NCBI GenBank assembly: GCA_020438355.1
Contig: JAGQUT010000007.1
Span: forward strand, 49,255-113,254
Length of the DNA stretch: 64,000 nucleotides
Direction: 5' to 3'
Source: Solirubrobacterales bacterium
GTDB taxonomy: Bacteria; Actinomycetota; Thermoleophilia; Solirubrobacterales; 70-9
How positions within the stretch are numbered: the stretch's first letter is position 1; every line of letters begins with the position of its first letter. Below, piece by piece: positions 59,984-64,000 of this stretch. Both the position numbers and the translations under genes were made by a program. Below the pieces are notes generated by a model. The model saw nothing but the letters and a program-made list of their open reading frames with translations, was not told the origin of the DNA and made no database searches.

Positions 59984-60724
59984 ATGTCCAGAACTTTCAA
60001 GACAGAAGCAGTGGTCCTGAGGACGATCAGGTACGGCGAGGCCGACCGGATCCTTCACCTATATACCCGTGAGTACGGAAGGCTCGGCGCCATTGCGAAA
60101 GGGGTTCGCAAGCCCCGCTCCCGCTTCGGGGGAAGACTTGAACCGTTCTTTCGTCTCTCATTGGTGCTTCACCGCAGCCGTGGTGACCTGCATACGGTCA
60201 CTTCGGCCGAAACGATCGAGGGCTACGCCCGTCTCCGGGCGAGCGGCAACGGGATCGCTGCAGCGGCGGATGCCTGCGGCGGGGTGCTGCGACTGCTCGA
60301 CGGGGTGGAGGAACCAAACGAGCCTGCCTACAACCTTCTCTGCCGCTACCTGGAACTGGTTGACCAGAACCCAGAGGGGCCGATCGCGTCCGCGGCGGGA
60401 ATGGTCGCGTTCCGCCTGAAACTGGCTCTGGCAGCCGGTTTCGCTCCCGAACTTTCTGGTTGCGCGAGGTGCGGGTCGACGGACCACATGACCGCCTTTT
60501 CGGGTGCTGCGGGCGGGGTGGTCTGCCCGACCTGCGAGGCCGGCTCGTTCCCGTTTTCCGAGGAAGGTCACAGCTTCATGGTCCGGGTTCTGGGCAGCCC
60601 GCTCAACGAACTTCCGGAAGCGAGTGGCCCGGCTGTGAAACAGGCGGGACGTGCGGTAAATGAAACTCTCGAGCATCACGCTCATGTCAGGTTGCCCCGC
60701 CCGGAGGAAAGGATCGCGGCGTGA
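59984..60724 (+). CDS. recO: DNA repair protein RecO
   Basis: 246 residues. N-terminal OB-fold (TEAVVLRTIRYGEADRILHLYTREYGRLGAIAKGVRKP, residues 7-44), a helical middle domain, and a C-terminal zinc-binding region with CARCGS and CPTCEAG. RecO loads RecA with RecR at gaps and replaces SSB. The start is the ATG giving SRTFKTEAVVLR. It overlaps dgt by 4 bp (GTGA), as in other actinobacteria where recO and dgt or its neighbours are often near dnaG. Confidence 0.93.
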   Translation: MSRTFKTEAVVLRTIRYGEADRILHLYTREYGRLGAIAKGVRKPRSRFGGRLEPFFRLSLVLHRSRGDLHTVTSAETIEGYARLRASGNGIAAAADACGGVLRLLDGVEEPNEPAYNLLCRYLELVDQNPEGPIASAAGMVAFRLKLALAAGFAPELSGCARCGSTDHMTAFSGAAGGVVCPTCEAGSFPFSEEGHSFMVRVLGSPLNELPEASGPAVKQAGRAVNETLEHHAHVRLPRPEERIAA

Positions 60725-61773
60725 CCCAGGCGGGGAGAAAAGCGGGCACAGCCCGGAGTGGAGACGGTCCCGACAGCGAGTTCGAGCGCCTGTCGATGGA
60801 ACGGGAGTCGCAGTACCTTTCGCCACACGCGGTGCGTTCCTATCCTGCCGACCGGGCAGAGCCTGAAACGGACAGCCAGTGGCGTACTCCTTTTCAGCGT
60901 GACCGGGACCGGATCGTCCACAGCAAGTCATTTCGCCGGCTGATGCACAAGACCCAAGTCTTCATCGCGCCCGAGGGAGATCACTACCGGACGCGCTTGA
61001 CCCACACCCTGGAGGCAACCGGGATCGCCCGGACCGTGGCGAGGGCGCTCCGATTGAACGAGGACCTGACCGAGGCGATCGGGCTCGCCCACGATCTCGG
61101 CCACCCTCCGTTTGGTCATATCGGCGAGCAGGCGCTCGACGAGGCGAGTCGAGCACACGATGGCCCGGGCTTCAAGCACAACGAACACTCGCTCAGAGTT
61201 GTCGATGTGATCGAGAGGGAAGGCCGCGGACTGAACCTGAACCAGCCGGTCAGGGAGGGCATCCTCAAGCACACGGGACCGGAGAAGAGCGCCTCTTTGG
61301 AAGGTCAGATCGTCCGTCTGGTCGACCGCGTGGCCTACATAAACCACGATATCGACGACGCTCTGAGGGCTGGAATACTCGGCGTGGGTGACCTCCCGGC
61401 AGAAGAGATCGAGATGCTCGGACCGACCGGCGCAAGCCGCATTGATTCCCTGGTAAAGGACATAGTCGATCAGTCAAGGGACGCCGACGAGATCAGGCAG
61501 TCCGAGCACATGGGAATGGCGATGTTGCGCCTCCGCAAGTTCATGTTCGACAATGTCTACCTGGGGCCCGATGCCCGGCGGGACCACGACCGGGTTCACG
61601 GCGTGATCCGCGCCCTATTCGAGCACTACCTCGAGAGGGTCGAGGAGATTCCGGTTATCGATCCCGCGGCAGACCGGGTCCAGCGGGTGACAGATCTTCT
61701 CGCCGGAATGACGGATCGCTACTGCATCGCCAACTACACGGCGATTTACGTTCCCGAAGGCTCCCGTTTCTGA
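60721..61773 (+). CDS. dgt: Deoxyguanosine triphosphate triphosphohydrolase (Dgt-like, HD fold)
   Basis: 350 residues. The HD-domain metal site is in RLTHTLEATGIARTVARAL (His), AHDLGHPPFGHIGEQALDE (His-Asp) and YINHDIDDALRAGIL (Asp), with the preceding FQRDRDRIVHSKSFRRLMHKTQVFIAPEGDHYRTR segment typical of dGTPases. It releases triphosphate from dGTP or other dNTPs and controls nucleotide pools. GTG start overlapping recO. dnaG follows 31 bp downstream, the usual order dgt-dnaG in actinobacteria. Confidence 0.94.
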   Translation: MTQAGRKAGTARSGDGPDSEFERLSMERESQYLSPHAVRSYPADRAEPETDSQWRTPFQRDRDRIVHSKSFRRLMHKTQVFIAPEGDHYRTRLTHTLEATGIARTVARALRLNEDLTEAIGLAHDLGHPPFGHIGEQALDEASRAHDGPGFKHNEHSLRVVDVIEREGRGLNLNQPVREGILKHTGPEKSASLEGQIVRLVDRVAYINHDIDDALRAGILGVGDLPAEEIEMLGPTGASRIDSLVKDIVDQSRDADEIRQSEHMGMAMLRLRKFMFDNVYLGPDARRDHDRVHGVIRALFEHYLERVEEIPVIDPAADRVQRVTDLLAGMTDRYCIANYTAIYVPEGSRF

Positions 61774-61790
61774 GAGCGGCTCCGCTTGCA

Positions 61791-61796
61791 TAGACT
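61791..61796 (+). promoter_or_regulatory. -10 element of a probable leaderless promoter for dnaG
   Basis: TAGACT ends 8 nt before the ATG at 61805, in the gap after dgt. Confidence 0.4.
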
Positions 61797-61804
61797 CGGG
61801 AGTT

Positions 61805-63643
61805 ATGTCGAAGTTCACGCCTGACACGATCGACCGGGTCCGCGCTGCGGCCGACATGGTCGAGATCGTTTCGGCGCAGACCGACCTGAAGCGTGCCGGG
61901 GGCGGCAGGTATATGGGCCTGTGCCCGTTCCACGACGAGCGGTCACCTTCGTTCTCGGTGAACGCGACAGACAAGCTGTACCACTGCTTCGGTTGCGGGG
62001 TCGGGGGAGACCTCTTCGAGTTCGTGATGAGCACCGAGAATCTGGACTTCCCGGCCGCGGTCGAGACTCTCGCCGAACGCTACGGGGTCGAGGTAACCCG
62101 GGAAAAAGAAGATCCGCAGGCCGAGAAGCGACGCCAGGAGAAGGCTCGACTGACCGAACTGATGGACCGCGCCGGTGCCTTCTACTCCAACTACTTCCAG
62201 ACTGCCGACGAAGCAAGGAAGGCCCGCGAGTATCTGGCCGGAAGGGGGCTGGATGCGGAAGTACTAGCCCGGTTCGGAGTGGGTTACGCGCCGAGTGCCT
62301 GGGACACGCTGCTGGTCCGCAGCCAGCGGGCCGGGTTCAAGGTGAGTGAACTCGAAAGGGCAGGACTGGCTCAAAAAGGCAGGAACGGTGGCTTCTACGA
62401 CCGCTTTCGGGAGCGAATCACGTTTCCGATCCGTGACGCGCGAGGCAGGACCCTGGGCTTCGGGGCTCGTGCGATGCGCGATGAACAGGGCGCGAAATAC
62501 ATCAACACCGCCGAGAACGAGCTGTTCCACAAGAGCGAAATCCTCTACGGGATCGATCAGGCCCGGCCGGCGATGGCGAAGGCGGACCGCGCGATCCTGG
62601 TCGAGGGCTACACGGACGTCATCGCCCTCCATCAGGTCGGGCTTGCCGAGTCGGTCGGGATCATGGGCACTGCCCTGACCGAGCAGCAGGTTGCCCAGCT
62701 GTCCGCGGTGGTCAGCACCGTGGTTCTCGCCCTCGACGCCGACGCCGCTGGCCAGAAAGCAATGCTCAGGGCCCAGGAAGTGGCGGCGGGCAGGCAACTC
62801 CGGATCCTTGTTGCCGCCATGCCTGACGGAGTGGACCCGGCCGAGATGGCAATCGAGGACGACGGGGCCGACCGCTTCCGCCAACTGGTCGAGGGGGCGA
62901 TCGAGCTGGCCGAGTTCCAGATCAACCTGATCCTTTCCGGCGTGGACACCTCATCCCCCCGGGACCGGGACCGCGGTCTGGCGGAGGCCGCGCCGGTTCT
63001 GGCCAAGGTGCCCCCGGGGGCGACCCGGCAGGAGTTGATCCGGCGGGTGACAGAGAAGCTCCAGATCGACCCGTCCGTTGTCCTGAGCCGGGTGGAAGCC
63101 GCGGAGGCGGGGGAGACCGAGACTTCCAGTCAGATGCCCGGAAAGCCCTCCACATCGCAAACGGCTCCTGGTCGAGCCTCCGGTCAGGTACCTGACGGGC
63201 CAACTGTCGAGACAGCCACCCGCCCGGTTCTTTCACGTCGCGAAAGGACCGAGCGCTGGCTGCTGGCGATGTGTGTCGCCCGCCCAGACGAAGGCAGGCA
63301 GTGGCTCGAGAAACTCGACACCAGGCACCTCACCTCGCCGCTGATCGAGCGTACGGTCGAATGGCTGAAGGGTCATCTCGACGACCCTGCAAGTGGTCTC
63401 GACCCGGAAGACCGCGAACTTCAGAAGATGGTTGCAGCGCTTGTTGCCCGGGCCGATCCGGACCTGGTCGGAACAGGCTCGATCCGGCGCAACTACCTTG
63501 AGCTGGAGCTTGCCGCCCTCGAGGACGATATTGCCGCTGCGGCCCGTGAAGGTGATGCCACAAGGCGCGCCGAGCTGAGCCGCCAGCGATCCGAACTGGT
63601 CGAGCAGATCAGGCGGGCGGGTGCCGACGAGCCGGTTGGCTGA
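61805..63643 (+). CDS. dnaG: DNA primase DnaG
   Basis: 612 residues. N-terminal CHC2 zinc finger (GLCPFHDERSPSF and YHCFGCGVGGDLFEFV, residues 37-80), RNA polymerase core with FRERITFPIRDARGRTLGFGARAM and KYINTAENELFHKSEILYG, TOPRIM site in ILVEGYTDVIALHQVG and VLALDADAAGQKAMLRA, and a C-terminal helicase-binding region (about 480-612, rich in Glu and Arg). It makes RNA primers at replication forks. A low-complexity linker (SSQMPGKPSTSQTAPG, about 440-465) separates the C-terminal domain. tRNA-Asn lies 45 bp downstream. Confidence 0.96.
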   Translation: MSKFTPDTIDRVRAAADMVEIVSAQTDLKRAGGGRYMGLCPFHDERSPSFSVNATDKLYHCFGCGVGGDLFEFVMSTENLDFPAAVETLAERYGVEVTREKEDPQAEKRRQEKARLTELMDRAGAFYSNYFQTADEARKAREYLAGRGLDAEVLARFGVGYAPSAWDTLLVRSQRAGFKVSELERAGLAQKGRNGGFYDRFRERITFPIRDARGRTLGFGARAMRDEQGAKYINTAENELFHKSEILYGIDQARPAMAKADRAILVEGYTDVIALHQVGLAESVGIMGTALTEQQVAQLSAVVSTVVLALDADAAGQKAMLRAQEVAAGRQLRILVAAMPDGVDPAEMAIEDDGADRFRQLVEGAIELAEFQINLILSGVDTSSPRDRDRGLAEAAPVLAKVPPGATRQELIRRVTEKLQIDPSVVLSRVEAAEAGETETSSQMPGKPSTSQTAPGRASGQVPDGPTVETATRPVLSRRERTERWLLAMCVARPDEGRQWLEKLDTRHLTSPLIERTVEWLKGHLDDPASGLDPEDRELQKMVAALVARADPDLVGTGSIRRNYLELELAALEDDIAAAAREGDATRRAELSRQRSELVEQIRRAGADEPVG

Positions 63644-63688
63644 CCGGCCGCCAGCGTTCCCTCGCCATTCGGTAGGCTGACCGTCCGT

Positions 63689-63761
63689 TCGGGGGTAGCT
63701 CAATCGGTAGAGCATCTGACTGTTAATCAGAGGGTTGGCGGTTCGAGTCCGCCCCCCCGAG
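63689..63761 (+). tRNA. tRNA-Asn (GUU)
   Basis: A complete cloverleaf: acceptor TCGGGGG with CCCCCGA, TA, D arm GCTC...GAGC, anticodon stem TCTGA/TCAGA closing loop CTGTTAA (anticodon GTT), variable loop GGGTT, T arm GGCGG-TTCGAGT-CCGCC. Discriminator G. CCA is not encoded. It lies downstream of dnaG. Confidence 0.94.
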
Positions 63762-63767
63762 TGTCAT

Positions 63768-63802
63768 GAGCCCGCCCGTGATCCGGCGCGGGCTCGGTCT
63801 TT
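63768..63802 (+). terminator. Terminator hairpin after tRNA-Asn
   Basis: GAGCCCGC (63768-63775) pairs with GCGGGCTC (63788-63795), a perfect 8-bp stem with a 12-nt loop, followed by GGTCTTT. It ends at the stop codon of the convergent glycosyltransferase gene. Confidence 0.6.
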
Positions 63803-64000
63803 AACGAGCGACGAGTTCCTCAACCAGGCTGGCGCCCCGGGCCGGACCGTCATGTTCCCGGTGCCAGGCGGCGATCTGGCCGGCCCGCACGCGGTAGAGC
63901 GGATTGTCCAGTAGTTCGGCAACCGCCCATCGAAGCGATTTAGCTCCGGTCAGGCTCCAGCGGATCGACCTCCCGACCTCGGCCCAGGTGATCCGGGCAG
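63801..64000 (-). CDS. C-terminal part of a glycosyltransferase (MGT/UGT-type), truncated by window edge
   Basis: The minus-strand frame ends with TAA at 63803 and is open to the window edge, giving about 65 residues. The visible end ...SLRWAVAELLDNPLYRVRAGQIA and EHDGPARGASLVEEL resembles the C-terminal helix of MGT/UGT-like glycosyltransferases (macrolide, erythromycin or UDP-glucuronosyl type), where the pattern AVxxLLxxPxYRxxAxxIA...A..LVEEL is usual. The catalytic and donor-binding parts lie outside the window, so substrate and full identity are open. It converges on tRNA-Asn, and the terminator between them overlaps its stop. Confidence 0.6.
   Translation of the reverse strand, partial: ARITWAEVGRSIRWSLTGAKSLRWAVAELLDNPLYRVRAGQIAAWHREHDGPARGASLVEELVAR

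Overview
The window is chromosomal DNA of a high-GC Gram-positive bacterium. The most likely group is Actinomycetota of the class Thermoleophilia (Solirubrobacterales-like). The reasons are many GTG and TTG starts, two conserved gene strings whose order matches mycobacteria (alaS-ruvX-mltG-aroE...aroC-aroK-aroB-aroQ-pepP-efp-nusB and tlyA-nadK-recN-steA-mctB-pyrG...xerD), and several secreted NHL-propeller, CSLREA and collagen-like proteins. The class assignment is inference; the gene order is seen directly.

Layout. Bases 1-4000 hold a truncated cupredoxin gene, an endonuclease/exonuclease/phosphatase-fold protein and a tRNA-Met(CAU) gene. A 44-bp copy of the 3' part of that tRNA lies 2.4 kb away and brackets one lower-GC NHL-repeat gene, which looks like an integrated segment. 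Bases 4000-10400 carry an ABC-2 exporter pair, a VOC protein, an M29-type peptidase, a glutamate formimidoyltransferase and an MBL hydrolase. Bases 10400-17400 carry hisS and aspS, alternating with secreted CSLREA and NHL-collagen proteins. Bases 17400-29750 carry mnmA (fused to an IscU/NifU-like domain), alaS, ruvX, mltG and the shikimate genes aroE, aroC, aroKB (one fused ORF) and aroQ, then an Xaa-Pro peptidase. A small collagen-like gene on the opposite strand splits the aro run. Bases 29750-34000 are accessory: a large secreted alpha/beta-hydrolase and an M42 peptidase. efp follows, then yjbQ and a five-gene putrescine/gamma-glutamyl catabolism operon, then nusB, a small ORF, ispA and dxs. 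recQ and a small membrane protein lie on the minus strand. From 47300 the order is tlyA, nadK, recN, steA, an MctB/SteB-like gene, a divergent MraY/WecA-family gene, pyrG, a membrane protein, an M20 peptidase, a DUF3866 gene, xerD, mutM, recO, dgt, dnaG and tRNA-Asn. The window ends in the C-terminus of a glycosyltransferase.

Regulation. Three perfect CRP-type palindromes (TGTGA-N6-TCACA) sit in intergenic regions. A perfect SOS/LexA-type palindrome lies just upstream of recN. Many transcription units have a TAnnnT-type -10 element only 6-8 nt before the start codon and no Shine-Dalgarno sequence, which points to leaderless mRNAs.

No phage, CRISPR array, toxin-antitoxin or recognisable defence system was found. 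The least ordinary items are the IscU-MnmA fusion with a lost cluster ligand, the tRNA-Met-flanked segment, the CRP-site set with one possible small RNA, and the divergent MraY-family protein next to steA/steB.
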